64,000 bases of DNA from Ruminococcaceae bacterium R-25 (GCA_003149065.1 QGFZ01000002.1:620001-684000), one strand, 5' to 3'; counted from the stretch's first letter, positions 26,401 to 34,250 are shown. The notes: a model not told the origin generated them from the letters alone. A program made the numbers and translations.

Positions 26401-27543
26401 GCTGAGGCCTTGAGACAGGCAGGAATGGAAGTTTCCGAAGTATCGAAGATCCACGAGTCCGATGAGAACAACACAATGTCGTTGATCGAGAGCGGCAAGA
26501 TCAATTACATCATCTCGACATCCGCAAAGGGCAGACTCCCTGCAAGAGACTCCGTAAAGCTCAGAAGAAGAGCAGTCATGCTCGGAATCCCCTGCCTTAC
26601 GGCTATCGATACAGCAGACGCTCTTGCTGACTCACTCATGAGCCACTTCTCCGAGATCAACACAGAGCTCGTCGATATCAACAACATGCGTGACAAGAGA
26701 AGAAAAATCAACTTCATCAAGATGCAGGGCGCAGGCAACGATTATATCTACATCGACTGCATGGAGAGCATGGTATCCTCACCTGAATCACTCTCTGTCT
26801 ACATGAGTGACAGACACTTCGGTGTCGGCGGTGACGGCATCGTCCTGATCGCTCCTTCAAAGGTTGCAGACTGCAAGATGATCATGTTCAATCTTGACGG
26901 TTCTGAAGGCATGATGTGCGGTAACGCTATAAGATGCGTTGCCAAGTATATGTACGATGAGCGCGGCCACAAGAAGAGACACATGAAGATCGAGACAAAG
27001 AGCGGCATCAAGACGCTTGAGATCATGACTTTGGGCGGCGTTGCATCCAGAGTTAAGGTCGACATGGGCAAGGCTGAACTTGTTCCTGCAAAGATCCCCT
27101 GCACGCTTCCCGGAGACAAGGCGATCAACGTTCCTGTAAATATAGACGGCGATCAATATAACATTACTGCGGTTTCGATGGGCAACCCTCATGCTGTTGT
27201 ATTCACTGATCTTGTTGATGTCTTAGACCTCAACAACATAGGACCCAAGTTCGAATATTCAACTGACATCTTCCCTGAGAGAGTCAACACAGAGTTCGTC
27301 AAAGTCATCGACGAACATACACTCAAGATGAGAGTATGGGAGAGAGGCTCAGGCGAGACAATGGCCTGCGGAACAGGCGCATGCGCAACGGTAGTTGCTG
27401 CCTGCGAGAACGGCTTCTGCAAGAAGGGTGAAGATATCAGGGTAATCCTTAAGGGCGGCGACCTCATTATCAACTATACAGATGACACAGTCTACATGAC
27501 AGGTAACTGCGCCAAGGTCTTTGAAGGATCCATGGAGGTCTGA
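23485..27543 (+). CDS. carB-dapF: CarB-DapF fusion: carbamoyl phosphate synthase large subunit joined to diaminopimelate epimerase
   Basis: One open frame of 1352 residues. Residues 1-1067 are a complete CarB: first ATP-grasp half (IGSGPIVIGQAAEFDYAG), second half (FGSGPIRIGQGIEFDYAA) and the C-terminal MGS-like allosteric domain ending about AIDTADALADSLMSHF. From Met1068 (codon 26686-26688) a full DapF follows without a stop: FIKMQGAGNDYIYID, DRHFGVGGDGIVLI, MMCGNAIRC (catalytic C1145) and GETMACGTGACATVV (C1295). DapF converts LL- to meso-diaminopimelate. The LL isomer would be supplied by the dapL product (36590-37771). Met1068 could also be an internal start, but it has no clear ribosome site. 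The link joins pyrimidine/arginine supply with lysine and peptidoglycan precursors. I know of no characterised example. Confidence 0.93.
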   Translation: MPLDKTIRKVLVIGSGPIVIGQAAEFDYAGTQACRALREDGIEIVLLNSNPATIMTDKSMADKIYIEPLTLTTVKRIIETEKPDSILSGLGGQTALTLCMQLAKEGFLESHGVKLLGSSPECIDKAEDRQMFKDTMEAIGQPCIPSKVVTTVEDAMDFAKEIGYPVIVRPAFTLGGTGGGIANDEAELHEIARNGLALSPITQVLIERGIAGWKEIEFEVIRDKDGNVITVCSMENLDPVGVHTGDSIVIAPAVTLSDKEYQMLRTASLNIIEALGVEGGCNCQFALNPNSFEYAVIEVNPRVSRSSALASKATGYPIAKVATKIAIGYRLHEIVNAVTGHTYAAFEPALDYVAVKYPKWPFDKFVYAKRNLGTQMKATGEVMAISDSFESALMKAVRGAEISADTLHLKKMEEVADEDLMERCVTPTDERLFYVAEAIRRGVEIEKINKETKIDMWFLAKIKNLVDFEKAISGKEISFDEYVKAKKLGFTDKAIARITGKPVTYELKPTFKMVDTCAGEFEAHTPYFYATFNRPEEGGENEADFEKAGDKDKQTVIVFGSGPIRIGQGIEFDYAAVHCVHALRDLGYRVVIVNNNPETVSTDFDTGDRLYFEPLTPEDVMNIVHQEKPFGVVVAFGGQTAIKLTKTLSENNINIIGTSADSIDMAEDRERFDELLERLGIARPKGFSVLTLEEALKAANTLEYPVLLRPSYVLGGQNMIIAFNDEDVNEYMRIILAQGIENPVLIDKYIQGKEIEVDAIYDGKDVLIPGLMEHVERAGIHSGDSIAMYPAKHIYDDMYKKLADTTIALCDGLKSTGIVNIQYIVKDNRIYVIEVNPRASRTVPYMSKVTGIPMVDVAVEVSLGTPLADMDYGTGFYRQSPYTAVKVPVFSFEKLTDVDTQLGPEMKSTGEVLGVGRNLSEALYKGLVAAGYKMYKRGGVFITVRNSDKMEIVEIAKKFDIMGFKLYATHGTAEALRQAGMEVSEVSKIHESDENNTMSLIESGKINYIISTSAKGRLPARDSVKLRRRAVMLGIPCLTAIDTADALADSLMSHFSEINTELVDINNMRDKRRKINFIKMQGAGNDYIYIDCMESMVSSPESLSVYMSDRHFGVGGDGIVLIAPSKVADCKMIMFNLDGSEGMMCGNAIRCVAKYMYDERGHKKRHMKIETKSGIKTLEIMTLGGVASRVKVDMGKAELVPAKIPCTLPGDKAINVPVNIDGDQYNITAVSMGNPHAVVFTDLVDVLDLNNIGPKFEYSTDIFPERVNTEFVKVIDEHTLKMRVWERGSGETMACGTGACATVVAACENGFCKKGEDIRVILKGGDLIINYTDDTVYMTGNCAKVFEGSMEV

Positions 27544-28205
27544 TGGAGAAGGCCAACAGAACTTTTAAAGCGGCAATTTTCGATATGGACGGACTGATCC
27601 TCGATTCAGAGAGGACAGTCCTTTCATGTTGGGAAAAGATCGGCGAAAAATACGGTTTTAAAGATATCGTGACCTACGGTATCAGCGTGATCGGCAAGAA
27701 TAAGAAAGCTACGGTGGACGAGTTCGAGAGAATATACGGCGAACCCGGTGACGGTTATGAAAAAGAGCTCAGAGAGATCTATAACGGATTGGCTGAAAAG
27801 GGCCAGGTGCCTTTAAAGCCTCACACAATAGAGCTTTTAAGCGCAATGAAAAGAGCCGGAATGAAGATAGCGATCGCCTCATCTTCGACAAGAGAAGAAG
27901 TAACTTCCCAGATGGCTGCACTTGGGGCGCTTCCATATTTTGATACATGCGTATGCGGTGACCAGGTAACAAGATCAAAGCCTGATCCGGAGATTTTCCT
28001 TCTTGCCTGTGAGGCGTTGGGTGTAAAGCCTGAAGAGGGCGTAGGCCTTGAGGATTCCTTTAACGGGATAAGGTCATGCAAGGCTTCGGGTCTTTATACG
28101 ATAATGGTGCCTGACATCATCCAGCCTGATGATGAGATGAAGGAATTAGCTGATGTTATCCTGCCTTCGTTAAAGGATGTTCAGGATTTCTTGAACCTTA
28201 AATAA
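27543..28205 (+). CDS. HAD-superfamily phosphatase / beta-phosphoglucomutase-like
   Basis: 220 residues; ATG 27543 overlaps the fusion gene's stop (TGATG). HAD motifs: AAIFDMDGLILDSE (nucleophile and acid Asp), IAIASSSTREE (motif II), a motif III lysine in VTRSKPDPEIFL, and GVGLEDSFNGIRSCKASG (motif IV). The cap after motif I is the small helical C1 type seen in phosphoglycolate phosphatase and beta-phosphoglucomutase. The substrate cannot be told from the sequence. Its 3' end overlaps the converging EamA gene by 25 bp. Confidence 0.9.
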   Translation: MEKANRTFKAAIFDMDGLILDSERTVLSCWEKIGEKYGFKDIVTYGISVIGKNKKATVDEFERIYGEPGDGYEKELREIYNGLAEKGQVPLKPHTIELLSAMKRAGMKIAIASSSTREEVTSQMAALGALPYFDTCVCGDQVTRSKPDPEIFLLACEALGVKPEEGVGLEDSFNGIRSCKASGLYTIMVPDIIQPDDEMKELADVILPSLKDVQDFLNLK

Positions 28206-29098
28206 TTGTTGTTGTAAAGATAGTTCATGACGGATGCGCCGATGATGATGACGTATCCTGTTATGCTTATCGCATCCGGAATCTCACCTAAGATGATGAG
28301 ACCCAAAAGGGCAGTGAAGATTACTGTCGAATAATCGTAGATCGAGATTTCCTTGGCAGGGCATGCTGAATATGCGGAAGTAATGAATAACTGTCCGAAG
28401 CAGGCTGCCACGCCGGTCATGCAGCAGTAGAAAAACTGCAGCCATGATATGGGTTGATATGTGGCGATTATGAACGGGATCAGGGCGACGCAAGAGAATG
28501 TCGAAAAGAACGCGACTACGATGATACCTCTTTCGCCTTTGACGGTTGCTTTCCTTAAGAATGCATAAGCGATTCCGGCAAAGATGCCTCCGATAAGAGC
28601 TATTGCCAAAGGAAAGAGATTATCGCCTGAAACGCCCATGTTTCCGAAAAGGAAAGACGGTTTTACGACAAATACGGCACCTGCAATAGCTGTGAGAATG
28701 CATGCCCACTGGAAGCCGTCTGCAGCCTCCTTGAGGATTATTATCGATGTCAGCATTGCAAAGAAAGGCGACAGTTTGTTGAGCATCATGGCGTCAGACA
28801 TATTCGTTGCAGAGATCGCGTAGAAGTTGCAGATAACGCTTATCGTGCCAAACAATGCGCGCATTAGCACATAGGGGAAGGATTCTTTCTTTATCTTGAA
28901 TTTTTCAGGCGATCTTAAAAGGATCGTATAGGACATTATGATCGCTACAAGGTTCCTGAAAAATGCCTTCTGGAAGACGGGCATGTCTCCTGCGAGGTTA
29001 ATAAACAGTGCCATGCAAGCAAAAGCAAATGACGACAAAAGGAGGAATACTATACCTCTTTTCCTTGGTGATAACCTGTTCAAGAACTTAGCTGACAC
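28181..29098 (-). CDS. EamA/DMT-family permease
   Basis: 305 residues from GTG 29098 (weak GAGAAA ribosome site). About ten transmembrane helices in two repeated EamA halves: the first has FLLLSSFAFACMALFINLAG, the second has LALIGGIFAGIAYAFLRKA and IFTALLGLIILGEIPDA. The early FQKAFFRNLVA segment is common in this family (RhaT/YdcZ-like exporters of metabolites). It is monocistronic. Substrate unknown. Confidence 0.88.
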   Translation of the reverse strand: MSAKFLNRLSPRKRGIVFLLLSSFAFACMALFINLAGDMPVFQKAFFRNLVAIIMSYTILLRSPEKFKIKKESFPYVLMRALFGTISVICNFYAISATNMSDAMMLNKLSPFFAMLTSIIILKEAADGFQWACILTAIAGAVFVVKPSFLFGNMGVSGDNLFPLAIALIGGIFAGIAYAFLRKATVKGERGIIVVAFFSTFSCVALIPFIIATYQPISWLQFFYCCMTGVAACFGQLFITSAYSACPAKEISIYDYSTVIFTALLGLIILGEIPDAISITGYVIIIGASVMNYLYNNNYLRFKKS

Positions 29099-29189
29099 TT
29101 AAGATGTTTCTCTTTTCCCGATCTTTAGCAATAAAAATAAATCAATAAAGCGGGGTTGTCCATAATAAAAGGCTTGTTCATTTCATAGA

Positions 29190-29218
29190 TTGACACACTT
29201 ACTCTCGCTAAATACAAT
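29190..29218 (+). promoter_or_regulatory. Strong promoter of the Gfo/Idh-queT-rsmC-CmpB operon
   Basis: TTGACA (29190-29195), a 17-nt spacer and TACAAT (29213-29218): one of the best sigma-A matches in the window. The leader is about 32 nt and carries a TAGGGG ribosome site (29245-29250). Confidence 0.8.
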
Positions 29219-29257
29219 TAGGAAGTTGCTAAAATATTATAATTTAGGGGTCAGATT

Positions 29258-30217
29258 ATGCTCAAAGTCGGTATCTTAGGTTGCGGATCCATTGCTGCTA
29301 AAGTGGCAGACAGTCTTAAGAGTAGCAAGAAGGTTGTTATAGAAGGCGTTGCGTCCAGAGAAAGGGCGAAGGCCAAGAAATTTGCTGCTGCACACTGTCC
29401 TGACGCGAAGGTCTATACAGGTTATGAAAAACTCGCACAGTCTCCGGACATCGACCTCATTTATATAGCAACGCCCAACACATATCACTATGAACACGCT
29501 ATCCTCTGCATCAAGGAATATAAGAATGTCCTTATCGAAAAGCCTTTTGCTATGAGCAAGGCTGAGACGGACAGCATCTTCTTTGAAGCAAAGAACAGAG
29601 GCGTTTTTGTCGCAGAAGCGATGTGGACATCTTATCTGCCGCTCCATAAGAAAGCCCTCGAGTGGATCGAAAAGGGAAGAGTCGGTCAGGTCAAATATGT
29701 TACCGCAAATCTCGGATATGAGATATCCAATGTTCCCAGACTCAACAGCACAGTCTTAGGTGGCGGCAGCTATCTTGATCTCGGAGTTTATACTACGAAT
29801 TTCGCACTCTCTTTCATGGGTGATGACATTAAGGTTTCCAGGGTATTTGCGAGAAAAGTATCTTCAGGTATCGACCGCGACACAACATACTCTATGGAGA
29901 CAGAAGACGGCGCTATACTCGGTAATTTCTACGTCACTATGTGCGCTGATACTGACAGGGACGGCGTTATCATTGGTGAGAGAGGCAAGATCAAGCTCAC
30001 AAATATAAATAATTACCGCAAGATAACTCTTTATTCGACAGATGACGTCCTTTTGGATGAGATTGAGACAAAAGACAGCTATCTCAAAGGCTATGTATAT
30101 GAATTTGAAGCCTGCGCCGATGCTATCTCAAAGGGCCTCATCCAAGCTCCTGACATGCCCTGGAGCAGAACAGTTAAGATCGCCCAGATCAACGATACCA
30201 TTCGTTCAATGATGTAA
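29258..30217 (+). CDS. Gfo/Idh/MocA-family oxidoreductase
   Basis: 319 residues from ATG 29258. The N-terminal Rossmann fold reads VGILGCGSIAAKVADSL. The family motif is KNVLIEKPFAMSKAE, and YIATPNTYHYEHA precedes it. The C-terminal alpha/beta domain contains LGGGSYLDLGVYTTNFALSF. Members are NAD(P)-dependent dehydrogenases of sugars, inositols or diols (dihydrodiol-dehydrogenase-like). queT follows one base after the stop. Nothing in the operon identifies a substrate. Confidence 0.9.
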   Translation: MLKVGILGCGSIAAKVADSLKSSKKVVIEGVASRERAKAKKFAAAHCPDAKVYTGYEKLAQSPDIDLIYIATPNTYHYEHAILCIKEYKNVLIEKPFAMSKAETDSIFFEAKNRGVFVAEAMWTSYLPLHKKALEWIEKGRVGQVKYVTANLGYEISNVPRLNSTVLGGGSYLDLGVYTTNFALSFMGDDIKVSRVFARKVSSGIDRDTTYSMETEDGAILGNFYVTMCADTDRDGVIIGERGKIKLTNINNYRKITLYSTDDVLLDEIETKDSYLKGYVYEFEACADAISKGLIQAPDMPWSRTVKIAQINDTIRSMM

Positions 30218-30218
30218 G

Positions 30219-30746
30219 ATGACTGATAAGATATCACAACAGACCAAGAACAAAAACCTTACACGATTCATCGTTTTTAACGGGATCGTGGCAGCTCTCT
30301 ATGTGGTACTGACATATCTTCTTGCCCCCATATCTTACGGACCTGTTCAGGCGAGGATCTCGGAAGCAATGACAGTATTCCCGATCTTCTCTTTTAACAT
30401 GATCCCCGGTATTACTTTAGGGTGCCTTATATCGAACCTCTTAAATCCGGATAATCTGGGACCCGTTGATATCATCGGAGGAACTTTAGCGACTCTTTTA
30501 GCCGGTATATTCTCCAGGCTCATCGGCAAGAAAAATATCTGGCTCGGAATAATACCTCCAATCGTTTTTAACGGCCTTATCGTCGGTGGTTATCTGCCAT
30601 TCCTGTTAATGGAGACGGTCACATGGAAGGAAGTATTGTTCACGATGCTCACCGTGGCAGCAGGCGAAGCTGCCGTATTAGTTGTTTTAGGACTTCCGCT
30701 CGTAGCGGTAATTGGAAAGACAGGATTAAAGAAAAAGTTACCATGA
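30219..30746 (+). CDS. queT: QueT-type queuosine-precursor transporter (ECF S component)
   Basis: 175 residues from ATG 30219. Five to six transmembrane helices with the QueT family signature LAPISYGPVQARISEAMTVF, then MIPGITLGCLISNLL and a DIIGGTLATLLAGIFSR helix. The family is the substrate-binding S subunit of an energy-coupling-factor importer for preQ0/preQ1 and normally works with the shared EcfAA'T module, which is not in this window. QueT genes often have their own preQ1 riboswitch; here only one base separates it from the previous gene, so it is transcribed with the operon. Its end overlaps the next start (ATGA). Confidence 0.88.
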   Translation: MTDKISQQTKNKNLTRFIVFNGIVAALYVVLTYLLAPISYGPVQARISEAMTVFPIFSFNMIPGITLGCLISNLLNPDNLGPVDIIGGTLATLLAGIFSRLIGKKNIWLGIIPPIVFNGLIVGGYLPFLLMETVTWKEVLFTMLTVAAGEAAVLVVLGLPLVAVIGKTGLKKKLP

Positions 30747-31354
30747 CACAGTATTTTGACCCTAACCCGACCACTGCTTCTGACCGCAAAGTTATCCCTT
30801 ACAGAATGAACGGGATCAACTTTGAGTTCACTACGGATACAGCCGTTTTTTCGAGAAAAGAAGTGGATTTCGGAACAAATCTCATGATCGATACGATAGT
30901 AAAAGACATCAAGGCAAGGGGCCCGAAAATGGAGCGCTTTGTTGACCTTGGATGCGGCGTCGGAATCGTCGGCATAGTGATCAAGTCATGCTTTATGGCT
31001 TTTGATGTAACAGGTGTAGATATCAACTCCAGGGCGGTTGCACTCGCCAGGGAAAATGCCGCAAATAACGGAGTTAACTGCAGATTTATGTCGAGCGACA
31101 TTCTTTTCGGAGTAAGAGATGAGCATTTTGACATCATCGCTACCAATCCTCCGGTAAGAGCAGGCAAGAAGACTGTCTTCGGTTTTTACGAACAGTCTTA
31201 CGACGTCCTTAATCCTGGCGGATATCTCTATGTCGTGCTCCAGAGAAAGCAGGGCGCGCCTTCTACAATGGATAAACTGAAAGAGCTCTTCGGCAATTGC
31301 GAGACGCTGGCAATAGACGGCGGCTACAGAGTTATGAGGTCGAGAAAAGAATGA
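30743..31354 (+). CDS. RsmC-like class I methyltransferase
   Basis: 203 residues from ATG 30743, which overlaps the queT stop (ATGA); a longer reading from an upstream in-frame codon would run through queT and is unlikely. Typical MTS-domain (PF05175) features: an N-terminal FEFTTDTAVFSRKEVDFGT, the SAM motif RFVDLGCGVGIVG, and the catalytic IIATNPPVRAGK (NPP motif of N-methyltransferases). Homologues methylate guanine N2 in 16S rRNA. It has only the C-terminal half of E. coli RsmC, as is usual in Bacillota. The next gene also overlaps by ATGA. Confidence 0.85.
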   Translation: MTQYFDPNPTTASDRKVIPYRMNGINFEFTTDTAVFSRKEVDFGTNLMIDTIVKDIKARGPKMERFVDLGCGVGIVGIVIKSCFMAFDVTGVDINSRAVALARENAANNGVNCRFMSSDILFGVRDEHFDIIATNPPVRAGKKTVFGFYEQSYDVLNPGGYLYVVLQRKQGAPSTMDKLKELFGNCETLAIDGGYRVMRSRKE

Positions 31355-32322
31355 GTCTGCCATATCCGTTTATCGATTCATATATGATGTTCTTCATCTA
31401 CAGCTTTGTAGGCTGGGTAGTTGAAGTTATCTACTACGGAATTACCGAAGGAAAGTTTATCAACAGAGGCTTTTTGGCAGGCCCTCTTTGTCCTGTATAC
31501 GGTCTGGGCTTTTATGCCGCTGTCTGGATCTTCGAACCTCTGAGCGGTAATTTCCTGATAATTTTCTTCGGAATGGCTGCCGCATGTACGATCGTAGAAC
31601 TCATTGCCGGCGTTATCCTTTATCACGCTTTCCATATGCGTTGGTGGGATTATTCCGAATATAAGCTCAACTTCAGAGGCTATATCTGCTTAAGATTTTA
31701 TATCTACTGGGGTATCGCAGCTTCTTTGGGTATCTATGTCCTGCACCCGCTTGTAAAACATCTCATATCCCTCATCAATTATCCCGTGAGGATAGGAATT
31801 CTCGTTTTCTTTACTGTCATCCTTGTAACTGACCTTGTTACCACGATCATCACGATCGCAGGCTTCAAGAAGAAGTTCGAAGCAATGGAAAAGGTCGTAT
31901 CCGGAACGAAGGTCGTATCAGATCTTATTGGCTCCCAGATCTACGGCGCTGTAGATACGGTGGTAACAGTATCTGAGCCTACCAGAAACCACTACGAGCA
32001 GTACAGGAAACTGATAGACGAGAACCGCAGGCAGGAAAGAGAACTTGCTGCACAGCACAGAGCCGAAGAAAAGGCCTTTGCCAACCAGTTCACCGAAGCC
32101 GAGAAGGAGAGCTTAAGGCTTGCTAAGGACCAGGCCAAGGATACAATGAGTTCTCTCATAAGATCATTCAAGAATAACGAGAAACGTCTCGTAAAAGTTG
32201 TTATGGTGAGATCAAGTGATGCAGGTGCCGCTGTCATGAAGTTCATCAAGAGAAGAACCGAAAGCGGCAATGAAGAGCTTTTTGAGATAGACGAAGAAGA
32301 GCAGATTTTGAAAAAAGATTAA
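31351..32322 (+). CDS. CmpB-like putative ABC transporter permease with coiled-coil tail
   Basis: 323 residues from ATG 31351, overlapping the previous stop. The N-terminal 190 residues have about five transmembrane helices and match the PF06541 family: FFIYSFVGWVVEVIYYG, INRGFLAGPLCPVYGLG and RWWDYSEYKLNFRGYICLR. Despite the database name, an ABC-transport role has not been shown for this family to my knowledge. The last 130 residues are highly charged and predicted to form a coiled coil (RKLIDENRRQERELAAQHRA). It closes the operon; a new promoter lies in its last codons. Confidence 0.82.
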   Translation: MSLPYPFIDSYMMFFIYSFVGWVVEVIYYGITEGKFINRGFLAGPLCPVYGLGFYAAVWIFEPLSGNFLIIFFGMAAACTIVELIAGVILYHAFHMRWWDYSEYKLNFRGYICLRFYIYWGIAASLGIYVLHPLVKHLISLINYPVRIGILVFFTVILVTDLVTTIITIAGFKKKFEAMEKVVSGTKVVSDLIGSQIYGAVDTVVTVSEPTRNHYEQYRKLIDENRRQERELAAQHRAEEKAFANQFTEAEKESLRLAKDQAKDTMSSLIRSFKNNEKRLVKVVMVRSSDAGAAVMKFIKRRTESGNEELFEIDEEEQILKKD

Positions 32323-32336
32323 GCGTTAATTATAAT
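32308..32336 (+). promoter_or_regulatory. Promoter of mrp-lipoprotein-ispF
   Basis: TTGAAA (32308-32313), 17-nt spacer, TATAAT (32331-32336). The -35 lies inside the last codons of the CmpB-like gene. TAAGGAGGA (32353-32361) is a near-perfect ribosome site for the next gene. Confidence 0.75.
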
Positions 32337-32368
32337 AGGCGCGTTGAAAAAATAAGGAGGACATTTTT

Positions 32369-33217
32369 ATGTCATCAGCATGTGATACCTGTCCGTCAAA
32401 GAGCGGATGCACATCCCAGGATTCCTGCCCGTCAGCTAACGGAATCCAGAAAGATCCTCTCGCAAAAGGATCTTCGATCAAGACCGTTATCGGTGTTGCC
32501 AGCGGCAAGGGCGGCGTAGGAAAATCATTCGTAACATCAGTTCTCGCAGTTCAGCTCGCGAGAAAAGGCTATAAGGTTGGCATCATGGATGCCGATATCA
32601 CAGGCCCTTCGATCCCGCAGTCTTTCGGACTTACAGAGAACTTAAGAGCTACTGACGACCAGCTCATCGTTCCTGCAGAGACAAAGACTGGAATCAAGGC
32701 TGTCAGCGTTAACCTCGTACTCGAGAATAAGGAGGCTCCGGTTATCTGGAGAGGCCCTGTTCTTTCATCCCTTTTAAAGCAGTTCTGGGGACAGACAAAC
32801 TGGGAGACCTTAGATGTTCTCCTTATCGACATGCCTCCGGGAACAGGAGACGTTCCGCTCACAGTATTCCAGTCCATGCCTGTTGACGGTATTGTTCTTG
32901 TTGCAACGAGCCAGGACCTGGTTTCCATGATCGTAAACAAGGCAAGAAACATGGCATCCATGATGAAGGTCCCTGTACTCGGTATGGTCGAGAATATGAG
33001 CTATATCAAGTGTCCTCACTGCGGCGATGAGATAAGACTCTACGGCGACGGTTCCACGATCGAGAAGTCTGCTGCTGAGATCGGTTCAAAAGTAACCGAC
33101 AAGCTTCCGCTGGATCCTGAAGTTACAAAGCTTGTTGACTCAGGAAACGCAGAAAAGGTGAGCGTAGATCTCCTTGCCGGAACGACAGAGATGATCAGCG
33201 AACTTATCGAGAAGTGA
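32369..33217 (+). CDS. mrp: Mrp/NBP35-family Fe-S carrier ATPase
   Basis: 282 residues from ATG 32369. The deviant Walker A VASGKGGVGKS and LLIDMPPGTGDVPLT are diagnostic of Mrp/ApbC/NBP35 P-loop proteins that carry and deliver [4Fe-4S] clusters. The N-terminus has four cysteines (C5, C8, C14, C20), resembling the N-terminal cluster site of NBP35 and archaeal forms. A C-terminal CxxC sits in KCPHCGDE, the bridging cluster site. The usual bacterial MIP18/DUF59 N-terminal domain is absent. It overlaps the next gene by GTGA. Confidence 0.93.
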   Translation: MSSACDTCPSKSGCTSQDSCPSANGIQKDPLAKGSSIKTVIGVASGKGGVGKSFVTSVLAVQLARKGYKVGIMDADITGPSIPQSFGLTENLRATDDQLIVPAETKTGIKAVSVNLVLENKEAPVIWRGPVLSSLLKQFWGQTNWETLDVLLIDMPPGTGDVPLTVFQSMPVDGIVLVATSQDLVSMIVNKARNMASMMKVPVLGMVENMSYIKCPHCGDEIRLYGDGSTIEKSAAEIGSKVTDKLPLDPEVTKLVDSGNAEKVSVDLLAGTTEMISELIEK

Positions 33218-33738
33218 AAAAAAGATACCTGACGTTACTTTTGGCAATAGCAGTATCGCTGTCTCTTTTTTGCGGCTGTTCAAAGTCCGGGGAAGAGGAT
33301 CCGATCATGGCTTATCTGGGAGATTATTCCTACAGCGATCCTGCGATATGCATGGTATATGAGCGTGTTGAAGATGAGACCGACGATGACGGCAATCCTT
33401 TATACGGCATCCAGTACCGCAAAGTAACTGATCTGGACGGCCTTAAGGCATCGGGCATTACACTGCTCATATATTTTTACAGTTCAATGGATAACGGCAG
33501 TGCAATGGTAACTGCTTCTGTTGAAGACATCGCGTTAAGCTATAACGGCAAACTCACGGTGCTTATGTTAGATGCCATGGAATATAAAGATCTGATGGAC
33601 AAATACGAGATCGAAGCTGTTCCGGAATTTGTCCTGATCAGGAAAGGCCAGGCTGACAAGGTGTTTGGCGGAATGTCCAGAGAATACTGGACTGTCAACG
33701 ATGTGTTATCGTGGCTTCAGGAAAACGGAATATCATAA
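33214..33738 (+). CDS. Lipoprotein with thioredoxin-like fold, no CxxC
   Basis: 174 residues from GTG 33214, overlapping the mrp stop. The N-terminus is a lipoprotein signal (KKRYLTLLLAIAVSLSL, then FCGC with the last Cys as lipidation site). The C-terminal 110 residues look like a thioredoxin fold: a TLLIYFYSSMDNGSA strand where CxxC would sit, KLTVLMLDAMEYKDLMDKYE, and a cis-Pro-like AVPEFVLIRKG. The redox cysteines are missing, so it is unlikely to be an oxidoreductase. Its tight coupling to mrp is unexplained. Confidence 0.75.
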   Translation: MKKRYLTLLLAIAVSLSLFCGCSKSGEEDPIMAYLGDYSYSDPAICMVYERVEDETDDDGNPLYGIQYRKVTDLDGLKASGITLLIYFYSSMDNGSAMVTASVEDIALSYNGKLTVLMLDAMEYKDLMDKYEIEAVPEFVLIRKGQADKVFGGMSREYWTVNDVLSWLQENGIS

Positions 33739-33750
33739 AGGCGGAACCTT

Positions 33751-34245
33751 ATGGGTAATATCGTATCAATAAGCACAATTGGACAGGACAGTCACAGATT
33801 CGGTGAGCCGGCAGGTGATACCTTCATAAAGCTCGGCGGAACCGACATTCCGTTCGACAGGCCTATTGAAGCAAACAGTGATGGTGATGTTGTCTATCAC
33901 GCAATTACCAATGCGATATCAGGCTTTACAGGAATCAACATCCTTGGCGGAGAAGCTGATAAGATCTGTCTCGAAAAGGGGATCAAGGACAGCAGTGTAT
34001 ATCTCGAAAAAGCACTTGATTACTTGACGGACGGAAAGATCATTCACTGCTCGATAACGATCGAGTGTCTGCGTCCGAAGCTTAAGGCTCACATTCCTGC
34101 AATGAAAGAATCCATAGGTAAGATCCTTGGAATCCCGTCTTCTTCAGTCGGCATTACGGCAACGACCGGCGAGGGCCTTACGGGGTTCGGAAGAGGCGAA
34201 GGAATACAGGTGTTCTGCATCCTGACTTTTACAAAAGAAATCTGA
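33751..34245 (+). CDS. ispF: Divergent 2-C-methyl-D-erythritol 2,4-cyclodiphosphate synthase
   Basis: 164 residues from ATG 33751 (AAGGCGG upstream). Kept features: the metal ligands in IGQDSHRF (D13, H15) and SDGDVVYH (H50), and the C-terminal ATTGEGLTGFGRGEGIQV. Missing: the usual DIGxxFPDTD loop after the third ligand, replaced by INILGGEADKI. The canonical loop contributes substrate contacts, so this is either a divergent enzyme or a specialised paralogue. IspD converges from the other side, which supports the assignment. Confidence 0.78.
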   Translation: MGNIVSISTIGQDSHRFGEPAGDTFIKLGGTDIPFDRPIEANSDGDVVYHAITNAISGFTGINILGGEADKICLEKGIKDSSVYLEKALDYLTDGKIIHCSITIECLRPKLKAHIPAMKESIGKILGIPSSSVGITATTGEGLTGFGRGEGIQVFCILTFTKEI

Positions 34246-34250
34246 ATAAC

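Noticed and set aside
26686-27543. dapF as a separate gene starting at the internal ATG 26686
   Set aside because: There is no stop between CarB and DapF and no Shine-Dalgarno sequence before 26686, so I annotate one fused gene; an additional internal product is still possible.
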